DNA of 64,000 bases from Gammaproteobacteria bacterium. GTDB taxonomy: Bacteria; Pseudomonadota; Gammaproteobacteria; Arenicellales; JAJDZL01. This document shows positions 42,014 through 53,885 of the stretch, one piece after another (the first letter of the stretch is position 1; the number at the start of each line of letters is the position of its first letter). The notes beneath the pieces were generated by a model. That model ran no database searches. It worked only from the letters and a program-made list of their open reading frames with translations, and had not been told where the DNA came from. The stretch spans positions 1 through 64,000 of the forward strand of contig JAJEHQ010000015.1 in assembly GCA_022823625.1 (NCBI GenBank), in the 5' to 3' direction. Both the position numbers and the translations under genes were made by a program.

Positions 42014-42050
42014 GAAAATTCGGATTTATACTCCGAATTTTCCAACTTTT
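42014..42050 (+). terminator. Rho-independent terminator after ybbP-like gene
   Basis: GAAAATTCGGA (42014-42024) loop TTTATAC, TCCGAATTTTC (42032-42042), then CAACTTTTT. Confidence 0.8.
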
Positions 42051-42238
42051 TGAGAAAGGTAGGGCGATTCCACACTAGCCAACACGCCGTATAGACAGAA
42101 GCGGCATCAATACATTGCTGGTTTTATAATTAACATGAAGAACATGCAACTGAGTTGAAGATTGTGAATTTCAATGGGAGTGTCAGATAACTCCTACAAT
42201 TCAATACTCTCTACATCCGTTAGGTAAACATCTGAAAC

Positions 42239-42697
42239 TTGAAAAGATCTTTCGTTGAATTTTGGGTTGGCGTTTTCGTCGTCGGTGGTATTTGTGCCAT
42301 CGCGCTGCTAGCCTTTCAAGCGGATGGTACCGGTGTCTTTTCAGCGGATAGAAATTACAAGGTTTACGCAAAGTTCAACAACATTGGCGGCCTTCGAGTC
42401 AAAGCCCCCGTCACCATTGCCGGCGTGACCGTCGGCCGGGTATCAGGCATTTCAGTCGATATGGATGAATTCAGTGCGCAGGTTGAATTTGCCATTTCGG
42501 AGCAGTTTGACAGCATCCCGATTGACTCCAGTGCGAGAATTGTAACGGCAGGCTTGCTTGGCGCTCAATACATCAGTCTCGAGCAGGGTGCTGAAGACAT
42601 TTTTCTCCAAAGTGGTGATGTGATTGAATTTACACAGTCGTCCTTGAGATTTGAGGACCTGATCGGCGAGTTTTTGGTCAATCAAGGTGCCGAATAA
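42239..42697 (+). CDS. mlaD: MlaD-like MCE-domain lipid transport protein
   Basis: VEFWVGVFVVGGICAIALLAF; FNNIGGLRVKAPVTIAGVTVGRVSGI (MCE); TTG start. Confidence 0.92.
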   Translation: MKRSFVEFWVGVFVVGGICAIALLAFQADGTGVFSADRNYKVYAKFNNIGGLRVKAPVTIAGVTVGRVSGISVDMDEFSAQVEFAISEQFDSIPIDSSARIVTAGLLGAQYISLEQGAEDIFLQSGDVIEFTQSSLRFEDLIGEFLVNQGAE

Positions 42698-42706
42698 CAG
42701 CTCTCA

Positions 42707-43015
42707 ATGACTTCTGCAAATTTAGTACAACACAACGATGGACTGGTTGAGGTACACGGTTCTCTGCAACACGATACGGTCAGTTCACTCTACGACCGAA
42801 TCAATTTCAACCAATTGTCAGATCAGAATATTCTGATTGATTTAAGTGCTGTTGAGAGTGTAGATAGTGCTGGACTGGCGCTTTGTCTTTTCTGGATCAG
42901 TCAGGCGCAGAACCAAATTGTTTCTATTGCATTTAGAGGAGTGCCCGAACAGATGCGACGATTGGCGAGCATGAATCGGGTGGAAGACCTGTTCCTTGGA
43001 CACAACTCAAAATAA
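42707..43015 (+). CDS. mlaB: MlaB-like STAS-domain protein
   Basis: 102 aa; LIDLSAVESVDSAGLALCLFWI (STAS signature); follows mlaD. Confidence 0.82.
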   Translation: MTSANLVQHNDGLVEVHGSLQHDTVSSLYDRINFNQLSDQNILIDLSAVESVDSAGLALCLFWISQAQNQIVSIAFRGVPEQMRRLASMNRVEDLFLGHNSK

Positions 43016-43147
43016 CCGATCATTGGAATTGAAAAGCGCAACGTCTGCTGTGTTTTCTGCGGGTTTGATTGAAATATGCAATCTGCGCCTTATATTTGGT
43101 ATGATAAAATTTAGACAGTCGAAGCTTTAACTTCTGAAATTGATCAA

Positions 43148-43384
43148 ATGCCAACCCCTGACGACGTCAAATGCTGGATTGAAGCAGGTCTTGATGGCTC
43201 ATCAGCCGAAGTGGTGGGGGATGGACGTCATTTCGAAGCGGTAGTCATTTGCCCTGAATTCGCCGGAAAAATTATGCTTGAGCAGCACCGGATGGTTTAC
43301 TCCGGGTTAGGCGAAAAAATGGAATTTATTCACGCACTGTCGCTTAGAACCTATACTCCGGAACAATGGGCGAACGGCGCATGA
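43148..43384 (+). CDS. ibaG: BolA family protein (IbaG-like)
   Basis: 78 aa; [37 protein letters not shown]...[14 protein letters not shown]. Confidence 0.92.
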   Translation: MPTPDDVKCWIEAGLDGSSAEVVGDGRHFEAVVICPEFAGKIMLEQHRMVYSGLGEKMEFIHALSLRTYTPEQWANGA

Positions 43385-43433
43385 CTACGTTGATTGCTTG
43401 TTAACCTTAACAACTGTCGGAGACAAAATCAAT

Positions 43434-43739
43434 ATGACAATTGAAGAACGCATTAAGAACACAGTGGACAACAATCGGGTGGTCCTTTTCATGAAAGGGA
43501 CTCCGCAGTTTCCACAGTGTGGCTTTTCGAGCCGAGCCGTTCAGATTCTCGAAGCATGTGGTACCGAATTTGAAGCGGTGAATGTGCTGAGTGATATGGA
43601 GGTTCGGGAAGGAATCAAAAAATATTCGAATTGGCCGACGATCCCGCAAGTATATATTGACGGTGAATTCGTTGGCGGCAGTGATATTCTGCTTTCCATG
43701 TACCAAAACGGCGATCTACAAAACATGCTGAACCAGTAA
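43434..43739 (+). CDS. grxD: Grx4-family monothiol glutaredoxin
   Basis: [25 protein letters not shown] (CGFS), [31 protein letters not shown]. Start ATG 43434 ([11 protein letters not shown]) preferred over 43398. Confidence 0.95.
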   Translation: MTIEERIKNTVDNNRVVLFMKGTPQFPQCGFSSRAVQILEACGTEFEAVNVLSDMEVREGIKKYSNWPTIPQVYIDGEFVGGSDILLSMYQNGDLQNMLNQ

Positions 43740-43778
43740 CGTTGACAAGCGAATCAGTAGAATTGCTTGTCATTGTAG

Positions 43779-45098
<1,320 letters not shown>

Positions 45099-45280
45099 GC
45101 GTCAAAGAAGAGCTTAGAACGTCGGCTATTTTTCCTAGTATCTGCTGGGCCTCTAGTTCTCTCACTCTTTCAAGAGTTGGACCGCAAAGCGGGTAGTCAT
45201 TTTTCAAGCCAATATAATTTTTAACGTTTTCCCACATCAGGAAATTAACTGTTCCACTAGCTTCTGTCAGTCAATTTGCA

Positions 45281-45949
45281 ATGGAGTTTCAAAATGATCG
45301 AATAGCCATCGCGGTTTCGAAGGGGCGAATTACACAAGCTGTCCAACCGCTTCTGGAAGCCGCTGGAGTAGGCCCGCTGTCAGATATGTACAAATCGCGA
45401 AGTCTTGTGTTTGAAACACGCACTCCAAATGTTGAACTCATTGTTGTTCGAAGCACTGATGTACCGACTTATGTTCGACAGGGAGGAGCTGACCTTGGTA
45501 TTGTAGGCAAGGATGTTCTGCTTGAATTGGATGGTGAAGGTTACTACGAACTGGTGGATCTCGGTGTGTCACGTTGTGAATTGGTTCTGGCTGAAAAACA
45601 GAACATTGACGAGCGGTTGCAGAATGCAGAGCGAAAGGCCAGAATTGCTACCAAATATGCGAACACAACGCGCCGACACTTTGCGGAGAAAGGTGTCTAT
45701 GTGGAAGTGATCAAGCTGTATGGCTCAGTTGAACTTGCCCCTTTGTGTGACATGGCTGACCGAATTGTTGACCTGTCTCAGAGCGGAGAAACACTGCGTA
45801 GCAATGGCCTTAAGAAAGTTGAAACGATTGCATCCATCAGTGCCCGTCTCATCGCAAACAAGGCGTCAATGCGACTCAAGGAAAAGGCACTGAAGTCGAT
45901 CGCCCGCAATCTTGAAAGTGCTGCAAGGGAGCAAGCCAGTGGAGCTTGA
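45281..45949 (+). CDS. hisG: ATP phosphoribosyltransferase (short form)
   Basis: IAVSKGRITQAVQPLLEAAGV; ADLGIVGKDVLLE; 222 aa. Confidence 0.94.
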   Translation: MEFQNDRIAIAVSKGRITQAVQPLLEAAGVGPLSDMYKSRSLVFETRTPNVELIVVRSTDVPTYVRQGGADLGIVGKDVLLELDGEGYYELVDLGVSRCELVLAEKQNIDERLQNAERKARIATKYANTTRRHFAEKGVYVEVIKLYGSVELAPLCDMADRIVDLSQSGETLRSNGLKKVETIASISARLIANKASMRLKEKALKSIARNLESAAREQASGA

Positions 45950-47270
45950 GATCAGGCAGTTTTCAACATCCGATGCGGATTTTGAGCTAAAAATGCAGGA
46001 ACTACTGGAGCGCGGGTCGGAGTTTGATCCGAATATTGATGCAGTGGTAGCCGGAATCATCAAGAATGTACGGGAGCGGGGTGACCAAGCTTTACTTGAG
46101 TATACGCATAAATTCGACAGAAACAGCGCTGAGACGGTAGCTGATCTCGAAGTAAGCGCTGATGAACTGGAACAAGCTTGCAGGAGAATATCACCTGTCA
46201 CTTTCAAAGCGCTAAGTGAAGCAAGTTGGAGAATTGCGGACTATCACGAGATTCAGGCAGAGGATGATTGCTCATGGCAATTCAAAGATGAGAATGGTTC
46301 AGAATTCGGCCAATATACGAGCGCGATTGATCGGGTTGGTATTTATATTCCTGGTGGATTGGCGGCATATCCTTCGTCTGTCTTGATGACGGCCATTCCA
46401 GCAACAATTGCTGGAGTGGAGGAGGTTGTGATGGTGGTGCCTGCACCTGATGGGAAAGTTAACGATGCGGTGCTGGCAGCTGCCTATCTTACAGAAGTTG
46501 ACCGGGTGATCAAGATCGGTGGCGCACAGGCGGTTGCAGCACTTGCTTATGGTACTGAGACAGTGCCTAAAGTTGACAAAATTGTTGGACCCGGTAATGC
46601 CTGGGTATCTGCGGCCAAACGCCAGGTTTTTGGTCAGGTTGGCATTGATATGATCGCAGGACCTTCGGAAGTTGTAGTGGCTTGTGACACCAGCACAAAA
46701 GCCGATTGGGCTGCGATGGACATGTTTGCTCAAGCCGAGCACGATGAATCTGCACAGTCAGTGTTGCTATCAGCCAGCCGAAAAAAGATAGACGAAGTAC
46801 GGTCAGTGATGGAGACAATGCTCCCAAAAATGACGCGAAAGCATATCATTGCCCGCTCGCTTGCCCAAAATGGAGCCATGATTCATGTTCGCAGTCGAAA
46901 AGAGCTTGCAAAAGTGATCAATCGAATTGCGCCAGAGCATCTCGGTTTGATGATCTCAAGACCTATGGAGGTGTTTGCAGAAGTTTCGCACGCAGGAGCT
47001 GTATTTATTGGGCCACACAGTACCGAAGTATTCGGTGACTACTGCGCCGGTCCGAACCATGTTCTACCCACTTCGGGTGCGGCAAGATTCAGCTCACCAC
47101 TCGGTGTTCATGACTTTTGGAAACGTACCTCCTTCGTTCATTGCACTCCAAAAACCGCGGGTGAATTGGCTGTTATCGCCAACCACCTGGCAACGGAAGA
47201 AGGGTTGTCGGCACACGCAGAAGCGGCGAAGTGTCGGATACCCAAAAAAAGAGCCCACAAGAGAAAGTGA
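45912..47270 (+). CDS. hisD: Histidinol dehydrogenase
   Basis: GIYIPGGLAAYPSSVLMTAIPA; IGGAQAVAALAYGTETVPKVDKIVGPGNAWVSAAKR. Start uncertain, overlaps hisG. Confidence 0.95.
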   Translation: MKVLQGSKPVELEIRQFSTSDADFELKMQELLERGSEFDPNIDAVVAGIIKNVRERGDQALLEYTHKFDRNSAETVADLEVSADELEQACRRISPVTFKALSEASWRIADYHEIQAEDDCSWQFKDENGSEFGQYTSAIDRVGIYIPGGLAAYPSSVLMTAIPATIAGVEEVVMVVPAPDGKVNDAVLAAAYLTEVDRVIKIGGAQAVAALAYGTETVPKVDKIVGPGNAWVSAAKRQVFGQVGIDMIAGPSEVVVACDTSTKADWAAMDMFAQAEHDESAQSVLLSASRKKIDEVRSVMETMLPKMTRKHIIARSLAQNGAMIHVRSRKELAKVINRIAPEHLGLMISRPMEVFAEVSHAGAVFIGPHSTEVFGDYCAGPNHVLPTSGAARFSSPLGVHDFWKRTSFVHCTPKTAGELAVIANHLATEEGLSAHAEAAKCRIPKKRAHKRK

Positions 47271-48334
47271 CAGATTTAGTCCATCAGCAGATTCGAGAAC
47301 TGCGCGCCTACCAGACTGTACCATTTACCGGTTCGGTGAAATTGGACGCGATGGAATCCCCCTATGGCATTCCCGAGTCGCTAAATTCAAAACTTCAGAA
47401 GTTACTCGGCAGCATTGATGTCAATCGTTATCCGGACCCAGAAGCGGCGGGACTCAAACAAAAATTACGAGATGTCTTTCAGATTTCGGACAGCTACCTG
47501 ATAACACTAGGCAACGGTTCAGATGAACTATTGCAAATAATTCAACTTCTTGTTGGTGGATATGGGCGGACCATCCTTGCACCGCAACCCTCATTTTCCA
47601 TGTATGAGATTATCGCCCGCTATACGCGGGCACAATATATTGGCGTCGACCTGGATGTCGGATTCGAGTTGTCTGAAAGCAAGTGGCTGGAAGCAGTGGA
47701 GAAACAACAGCCGGCTTGCGTATTTTTTGCCTACCCGAATAATCCAACCGGAAATTTCTTCGACCCGGCACTGATCGAAAAGACAGCCGAGATGATTGAT
47801 GGCGTAGTCATTTCGGATGAAGCTTATTTTGCTTACTCAGGTCGAAGTTTGCTGTCAGCCATGGCTAGGCATGAAAACCTGGCTGTCGTACGAACGCTAT
47901 CAAAAAGTGGGTTGGCTGGACTTCGGCTTGGCTATATGATCAGCCACCCTGTTTGGTCTGTTGAGTTTGAGAAACTCCGAATGCCTTACAACGTTGGAGT
48001 CCTCAATCAGGCTTGTGCAACATTTGCACTGGACCATTGGGATGAGATTTGTAGCGGCATTGACAGCGTTCTTTCTGAACGAGAAAGGCTCAGTGTAGCA
48101 CTCTCGTCATTTAAAGATCTCCAGGTTTATCCATCCGAAACAAACTTTATTACAGTCCAGGTGACAGGCACTACCGCAATGCAAGTATTCGATGGTCTGA
48201 AGGATCGGGGCGTTCTGATCAGGAAGCTTGCAGGAATGCATCCCATGCTGGAGAATCACCTTAGAATTTCGGTCGGCGCACCTCAGGAAAATGATGCATT
48301 GCTGTCAGCACTGTCTGAGGTCCTGTCCGGGTAA
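47231..48334 (+). CDS. hisC: Histidinol-phosphate aminotransferase
   Basis: KLDAMESPYGIPESL; FFAYPNNPTGNFF; TLSKSGLAGLRLGYM. Start uncertain, overlaps hisD. Confidence 0.94.
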   Translation: MSDTQKKSPQEKVTDLVHQQIRELRAYQTVPFTGSVKLDAMESPYGIPESLNSKLQKLLGSIDVNRYPDPEAAGLKQKLRDVFQISDSYLITLGNGSDELLQIIQLLVGGYGRTILAPQPSFSMYEIIARYTRAQYIGVDLDVGFELSESKWLEAVEKQQPACVFFAYPNNPTGNFFDPALIEKTAEMIDGVVISDEAYFAYSGRSLLSAMARHENLAVVRTLSKSGLAGLRLGYMISHPVWSVEFEKLRMPYNVGVLNQACATFALDHWDEICSGIDSVLSERERLSVALSSFKDLQVYPSETNFITVQVTGTTAMQVFDGLKDRGVLIRKLAGMHPMLENHLRISVGAPQENDALLSALSEVLSG

Positions 48335-48445
48335 ACAAATATTGATTTGACTGAACGTAAGAATTTGCAGAAATATGCCAATCAACACCAATCTTGCATT
48401 GCAAGAGAAGTTAACTGAAATAGATGGTTAGAGGCCACTACAGCG

Positions 48446-49045
48446 ATGACTGACTCACAAAGAACGGCTAGCATACAAAGAACCACCCGAGAAACCGATA
48501 TCCGTGTCGACTTAAATCTCGACGGCAGCGGAATCTCTAAACTAGATACGGGGTTGCCTTTTTTCGAGCACATGCTTGATCAGGTAGCACGACACGGAAT
48601 GGTTGATTTGGACATTTCGGCTAAAGGTGACCTGCACATTGATGCGCATCATACCGTCGAAGATGTGGGGATCACTCTTGGCCAGGCAATAGCTAAGGCA
48701 ATCGGAGACAAGTCCGGAATTGTTCGCTATGGATATGCCTATGTTCCACTAGACGAAGCGCTTTCACGAACGGTTATCGACTTTTCCGGGCGGCCAACGC
48801 TGGAATACGATGTCACTTATCCTAGGGAACGTGTCGGTACTTTTGACGTTGATTTGTTTCGCGAATTTTTTCAGGCGCTTTGCAATCATGCCGGCATCAC
48901 TTTGCACATTAGCAATTTGAGCGGCCGAAATGCACACCATATCGCCGAAACAATTTTCAAATCCTTTGGTCGCGCCTTACGAATGGCAGCACAGTACGAC
49001 CCTCGATCACCGGGTGTAATTCCTTCAACCAAAGGAAGCCTGTAG
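48446..49045 (+). CDS. hisB: Imidazoleglycerol-phosphate dehydratase (monofunctional)
   Basis: [56 protein letters not shown]. Confidence 0.96.
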   Translation: MTDSQRTASIQRTTRETDIRVDLNLDGSGISKLDTGLPFFEHMLDQVARHGMVDLDISAKGDLHIDAHHTVEDVGITLGQAIAKAIGDKSGIVRYGYAYVPLDEALSRTVIDFSGRPTLEYDVTYPRERVGTFDVDLFREFFQALCNHAGITLHISNLSGRNAHHIAETIFKSFGRALRMAAQYDPRSPGVIPSTKGSL

Positions 49046-49265
49046 ATCGAATTGCTACGCAGTCTCTGAATATTCTAAATCACCTCTTCATACAAATTGG
49101 CTTACGATAGTTCAAACAGGTTGGTAGTTGCAAAATTGAAATTTTGCATGTGATGGTACTCGGTTCCGGTGTGAGCATTTAATAATCACCTCAGTTCGTA
49201 GTCGCTCAAATTTCACGCCCGATTCGGCTTAACTCAGTACAGAGAAATTTAAACTAAGTCTTGTC

Positions 49266-49907
49266 ATGTCTAAAGTTCTGGTTGCAGATTTTGGCACCGG
49301 TAACCTTCATTCTGTGATGACTGCCATTCAGGTAGTGAGCAGTGGATCAGAAGTTGAGGCATCTCGGTCTGCTAGAAAAATACGAATGGCCGACCGATTG
49401 ATCCTGCCGGGTCAGGGGGCGATTGGAACTTGGATGTCAGAACTTCAGGATGACAATGTTCGCCAAGCAGTGAATGAGGCTGTAAGAACCAAACCGGTAC
49501 TAGGGATTTGTCTGGGGCTCCAGGCGCTTTATGAACACAGTGAGGAAGACGGAGGTGTAGAGGGGCTGAAAGTGCTTGCAGGACGGGTTGAACGATTTAG
49601 TGACGGTCTGAACGATTGCGGACATCGCATCAAGATTCCACACATGGGATGGAGTAAGGTTCATCAGACTTGCCAGCACCCGCTGTGGTCAGGTATTCCA
49701 CAAGACACACGGTTTTATTTTGTACACTCCTACTTTGCCCGTTCTGACAGGGATTCCGAAGTTGCGGCTGTTGCTGACTACGGACTGGAGTTCACTTGCG
49801 CAGCAGCGCGTGAAAATCTCTTCGCTGTACAATTTCACCCAGAAAAAAGTCGCCGACAGGGACTCAGACTGTTGACTAATTTTCTTAATTGGAATGGCGA
49901 AGTCTAG
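49266..49907 (+). CDS. hisH: Imidazole glycerol phosphate synthase glutaminase subunit
   Basis: VLGICLGLQALYEHSEEDGG; IPHMGWSKVH; AVQFHPEKSRRQGLRLLTNFLNW. Confidence 0.95.
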   Translation: MSKVLVADFGTGNLHSVMTAIQVVSSGSEVEASRSARKIRMADRLILPGQGAIGTWMSELQDDNVRQAVNEAVRTKPVLGICLGLQALYEHSEEDGGVEGLKVLAGRVERFSDGLNDCGHRIKIPHMGWSKVHQTCQHPLWSGIPQDTRFYFVHSYFARSDRDSEVAAVADYGLEFTCAAARENLFAVQFHPEKSRRQGLRLLTNFLNWNGEV

Positions 49908-49937
49908 CACTTCATTTCTTTTACGATCACCATACTC

Positions 49938-50696
49938 ATGCTACTAATTCCTGCAATTGACATTAAGGACGGAAGCTGTGTCCGCCTGATTCAAGGAAAT
50001 TTAGCTGATGCTACGGTCTACTCCAACGATCCGGTCAGTCAGGCAACACGATGGGTTGAGGCAGGTGCTACAAGAATTCATGTTGTGGACCTTAATGGTG
50101 CTGTGGAGGGTGAGCCGATCAATGCAGCAATTGTTGGCCGAATCGCGAAGCACCATCCAGAGGTAGAAATTCAGGTGGGTGGTGGCATTCGTAACCTTGA
50201 GACGGTTCAACGCTACCTGGATGAGGGTGTGAATTTCGTCATCATCGGTACTCGGGCAGTCAAAGAACCAGAATTTGTTGCTGAAATTACAAATTGCTTT
50301 CCAGGGACTGTGATCGCGGGTATTGATGTGCGTGGGCAGACGGTGGCGACCGAGGGATGGGTTGCGTCCCGACACACTGATGTTGTGCAACTAGCGAACA
50401 CATTGGCATCAGCCGGTGCAGTAGCCATTGTTTACACCGATATTGAGCGTGATGGAATGTTGAGCGGTGTCAACGTTTCTGCAACTGCTGAATTGGCGAA
50501 AAGCGTAAAGATACCGGTGATTGCGTCTGGTGGTATACGCGATCTTACGGACATTCAAAAATTGCTCGAAGTGAGCGAGGCGGGAATATTTGGTGCAATC
50601 GCAGGCAAATCGCTGTACGAAGGGACACTTAACTTTGCTTCCGCAACGCATTTGATTGATGACTTCCTGCGAAAAGACTCTACAAAACTGAATTAA
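49938..50696 (+). CDS. hisA: ProFAR isomerase
   Basis: [55 protein letters not shown]. Confidence 0.95.
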   Translation: MLLIPAIDIKDGSCVRLIQGNLADATVYSNDPVSQATRWVEAGATRIHVVDLNGAVEGEPINAAIVGRIAKHHPEVEIQVGGGIRNLETVQRYLDEGVNFVIIGTRAVKEPEFVAEITNCFPGTVIAGIDVRGQTVATEGWVASRHTDVVQLANTLASAGAVAIVYTDIERDGMLSGVNVSATAELAKSVKIPVIASGGIRDLTDIQKLLEVSEAGIFGAIAGKSLYEGTLNFASATHLIDDFLRKDSTKLN

Positions 50697-50697
50697 C

Positions 50698-51486
50698 ATG
50701 CCGCTTGCCAAACGAATCATTCCATGTCTGGATGTTGATGAAGGCCGGGTTGTCAAGGGTGTCAAGTTTGTAAATATTCGAGACGCAGGAGATCCTGTTG
50801 AAGTCGCACGAATGTATGATCGTCAAGGTGCGGATGAACTCGCATTTTTGGATATTACCGCGAGTTCCAGCAATCGGGAGACGATTTTGCACATCGTCGA
50901 AGCTGTTGCGAACCAAGTTTTTATTCCTTTGACTGTTGGTGGTGGAGTGCGTACTGTCGACAATATTCGTAGTCTTCTAAACGTTGGAGCAGACAAAATT
51001 TCGATCAACACTTCTGCAGTAGAACGTCCCGAGTTTATTGAAGAGGCTGCGGGCCGATTTGGTTCACAATGTATCGTAGTCGCAGTTGATGCCCGCCGGG
51101 TGCCTGATACGAATCCACCCGCCTGGGAGGTTTACACCCATGGTGGGCGCAAACCGAGAGGACTTGATGCGGTTGAGTGGGCCAAGCGTATGTGTGATGT
51201 GGGTGCAGGTGAAATTTTGTTAACCAGCATGGATCGAGACGGCACTAAAATTGGATTCGACCTGGAATTAACCAGAGCAGTATCGTCCGCAGTTCCGGTC
51301 CCTGTTATTGCCTCCGGCGGGGTCGGTGAATTATCGCATCTGGCTGATGGAATTGAGTTTGGCTGGGCCGATGCCGTACTTGCTGCGAGTATCTTTCACT
51401 TCGGTGAGTATACAATCGCGCAAGCGAAAGAACACATGAAGGGGCGCGGAATCGAGGTTTGCGAGATAATTGACGAGTTTGAATAA
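50698..51486 (+). CDS. hisF: Imidazole glycerol phosphate synthase cyclase subunit
   Basis: [49 protein letters not shown]. Confidence 0.97.
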   Translation: MPLAKRIIPCLDVDEGRVVKGVKFVNIRDAGDPVEVARMYDRQGADELAFLDITASSSNRETILHIVEAVANQVFIPLTVGGGVRTVDNIRSLLNVGADKISINTSAVERPEFIEEAAGRFGSQCIVVAVDARRVPDTNPPAWEVYTHGGRKPRGLDAVEWAKRMCDVGAGEILLTSMDRDGTKIGFDLELTRAVSSAVPVPVIASGGVGELSHLADGIEFGWADAVLAASIFHFGEYTIAQAKEHMKGRGIEVCEIIDEFE

Positions 51487-51877
51487 AGTGAAGTCCAACT
51501 TGATTGAGGATCTGAAATGGCCTGAGAACGGGCTTTTACCCGCGGTAGCTCAAGACTCTGAAACGGGTCAGGTATTGATGGTTGCATGGATGAATGCAAC
51601 CGCCTTGCAGACGACGGTAGAGGAAGGACGTGCGGTGTATTGGTCGAGGTCACGCCAAAAACTGTGGCGAAAAGGCGAGGAGTCCGGTCATGTACAAATG
51701 GTAAGCGCTGTTCTAATTGACTGCGACTCCGATACAATCGTACTTCAGGTTGAACAGAAAGGTGGAATTGCTTGTCACACAGGGCGACGATCGTGTTTCT
51801 ATCGGAAACTGGTCAATAATGAGTGGGAAGAGGTAGAACCTGTATTGAAATCGCCGGAAGAAATTTATAAATCCTGA
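51470..51877 (+). CDS. hisI: Phosphoribosyl-AMP cyclohydrolase
   Basis: [54 protein letters not shown]. Confidence 0.96.
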   Translation: MTSLNKVKSNLIEDLKWPENGLLPAVAQDSETGQVLMVAWMNATALQTTVEEGRAVYWSRSRQKLWRKGEESGHVQMVSAVLIDCDSDTIVLQVEQKGGIACHTGRRSCFYRKLVNNEWEEVEPVLKSPEEIYKS

Positions 51878-51890
51878 AAGTTGTCGGACT

Positions 51891-52211
51891 ATGCAATTGC
51901 AATCAGATATTCTTTCCGCGCTTGATGAGGTGATTGAGAATCGCAAGCAGGCTAACGTTGATGAATCCTATGTTGCGCTCTTGCATTCGAAAGGATTGCC
52001 CGCAATTACTAGCAAAGTTACTGAAGAAGCACAGGAAACTGTAGAGGCAGCCTGTTCTAAGGATGTGAATCAAGTAATATATGAGACTGCAGATTTGTGG
52101 TTCCACAGTCTGGTGTTATTGTCATACTTCAATTGCAATCACAGCGACGTACTCAATGAACTGAGCCGACGGTTTGGCATTTCTGGTATAGAAGAGAAAA
52201 AATCGCGCTAG
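51891..52211 (+). CDS. hisE: Phosphoribosyl-ATP diphosphatase
   Basis: 106 aa; SYVALLHSKGLPAITSKVTEEAQETVEAA...VIYETADLWFHSLVLLSY. Confidence 0.94.
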   Translation: MQLQSDILSALDEVIENRKQANVDESYVALLHSKGLPAITSKVTEEAQETVEAACSKDVNQVIYETADLWFHSLVLLSYFNCNHSDVLNELSRRFGISGIEEKKSR

Positions 52212-52281
52212 CAGTTTTGCAATTGACTTTAATCATTTGATGAATTTGTTATTTCAAATTTAGTAATTACGAGGAGGTAGG

Positions 52282-52527
52282 ATGTTTGGTCCTGGTGGAA
52301 TTAGCATATGGCAACTGCTGATCATTTTAGTGATCGTGGTGTTGCTGTTTGGCACAAAGAAGCTGCGCGGAATGGGAGGTGATCTCGGTTCCGCAATTAA
52401 AGGTTTCAAAAAATCGGTAAAGGATGAGTCTGCAGAAGATGAAGGCGACGCTTCCGAAGCGCTTGCGGATGGGAGCCAGGAAGCGCTGAAAGAAGGCGAA
52501 GTCGAAGCCAAAAAAGAAAACGCTTGA
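52282..52527 (+). CDS. tatA: Sec-independent translocase TatA
   Basis: [39 protein letters not shown]. Confidence 0.96.
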   Translation: MFGPGGISIWQLLIILVIVVLLFGTKKLRGMGGDLGSAIKGFKKSVKDESAEDEGDASEALADGSQEALKEGEVEAKKENA

Positions 52528-52561
52528 TTTCTGAATTGGCTCGGACCGGAGTGTCATTCGG

Positions 52562-53095
52562 ATGTTTGATATTGGTTTTTGGGAAATTGCAATAATCGCC
52601 CTGATCGGCTTGCTCATTCTAGGGCCAGAGCGATTGCCGCGCGCGGCTCGCTCAATTGGTCTTTGGGTGGGTAAAGCTCGGCGCATGCTGGCCGAGGTCA
52701 AACGAGATATCGACCGCGAGCTTGACGCTTCGGACTTGAAAAAGATTAAGGATGAGGTGAAGCTTACGGTTGAGGAATCGAAAGAGGTGTTTGAAGAAGC
52801 TTCAATCAAGAAGGACATTGAAGAGGCGAAGTCCGCATTGGAGGAGACAACTGAGACGCTGAACGAAAAAATAACTGATGAGCCTGAGACAACAGCCAAA
52901 TCATCTGAACCTGAAAAGGTGGCAGAATCGCCCAAACAGGCTGACAAAAATGAAAAAACTGAGTCCGCAATAAAGGCCACCAAAGCCTCCAAAGCCAGTT
53001 CAGCTACCGAAAAACCTAAACCGAAAAAGCCCAAGAAACTGAAGCCAGTTGTGACTGAAAAATCGACTGCTGAGCAAACAAATACGGTCGTATAG
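52562..53095 (+). CDS. tatB: Sec-independent translocase TatB
   Basis: MFDIGFWEIAIIALIGLLILGPERLPRAARSIGLWVGKARR. Confidence 0.95.
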   Translation: MFDIGFWEIAIIALIGLLILGPERLPRAARSIGLWVGKARRMLAEVKRDIDRELDASDLKKIKDEVKLTVEESKEVFEEASIKKDIEEAKSALEETTETLNEKITDEPETTAKSSEPEKVAESPKQADKNEKTESAIKATKASKASSATEKPKPKKPKKLKPVVTEKSTAEQTNTVV

Positions 53096-53096
53096 A

Positions 53097-53885
53097 ATGT
53101 CAAAAAACGCAAGCGACCCAAACGCAACTGGAACTACGTTTATCTCGCACCTGGTTGAGCTGCGACAGCGTATGATGCGTTCTGTCATTGCGGTGCTGGG
53201 CATTTTCATAATTTGTGCACCGTTTGCCAACACACTCTATGAGCAGCTTGCAGCACCACTAATGGCGGCGTTGCCGGAAGGCAACAGCATGATATCCACC
53301 GAGCCGCATGGGCCGTTTTTCGTACCGTTTAAGTTTGCTTTCGCATTTGCTTTCGGTGTGGCTATTCCTTATTTGCTGTATCAGATGTGGGCATTTATTG
53401 CACCAGGTCTCTACAAGCACGAACAGAAAACAGTATTACCGCTGCTGGTCTCAAGCAGTGTCTTGTTTTACCTAGGTGTGGCTTTTGCTTACTTTGTCGT
53501 TTTTCCTGTCATATTTGCTTTTTTTACGGGAACAGCGCCAGAGGGCGTTGAGGTCATGACCGACATTAACTCGTATTTGAGTTTTGTACTGAAACTGTTT
53601 TTCGCGTTCGGTATCGCATTCGAGGTACCAATCGCAACGGTTTTGTTGGTTAAGGCAGGTGCAACAACGCCAGAAAGCCTGAGCAAAAAACGTCCTTACA
53701 TCATTGTCGGTGCTTTTGTAGTTGGCATGTTTCTTACGCCCCCGGATGTATTTTCCCAGACGATGCTGGCAATTCCGGTGTGGTTGCTGTTTGAGATTGG
53801 TCTTTACTTTTCGAAAATAACCTACAAGAAGAAAATCAAAAAACAAGAGGAAGACGATGAACCTGAATTTGATCCAACAGGTTAG
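53097..53885 (+). CDS. tatC: Sec-independent translocase TatC
   Basis: FISHLVELRQRMMRSV; FKFAFAFAFGVAIPYLLYQMWAFIAPGLYKHE; FLTPPDVFSQTMLAIPVWLLFEIG. Confidence 0.97.
   Translation: MSKNASDPNATGTTFISHLVELRQRMMRSVIAVLGIFIICAPFANTLYEQLAAPLMAALPEGNSMISTEPHGPFFVPFKFAFAFAFGVAIPYLLYQMWAFIAPGLYKHEQKTVLPLLVSSSVLFYLGVAFAYFVVFPVIFAFFTGTAPEGVEVMTDINSYLSFVLKLFFAFGIAFEVPIATVLLVKAGATTPESLSKKRPYIIVGAFVVGMFLTPPDVFSQTMLAIPVWLLFEIGLYFSKITYKKKIKKQEEDDEPEFDPTG

Noticed and set aside
52327-53127. 266-aa minus-strand ORF opposite tatA/tatB
   Set aside because: Ser/Phe-rich shadow of the Lys/Glu-rich TatA and TatB coding sequences.
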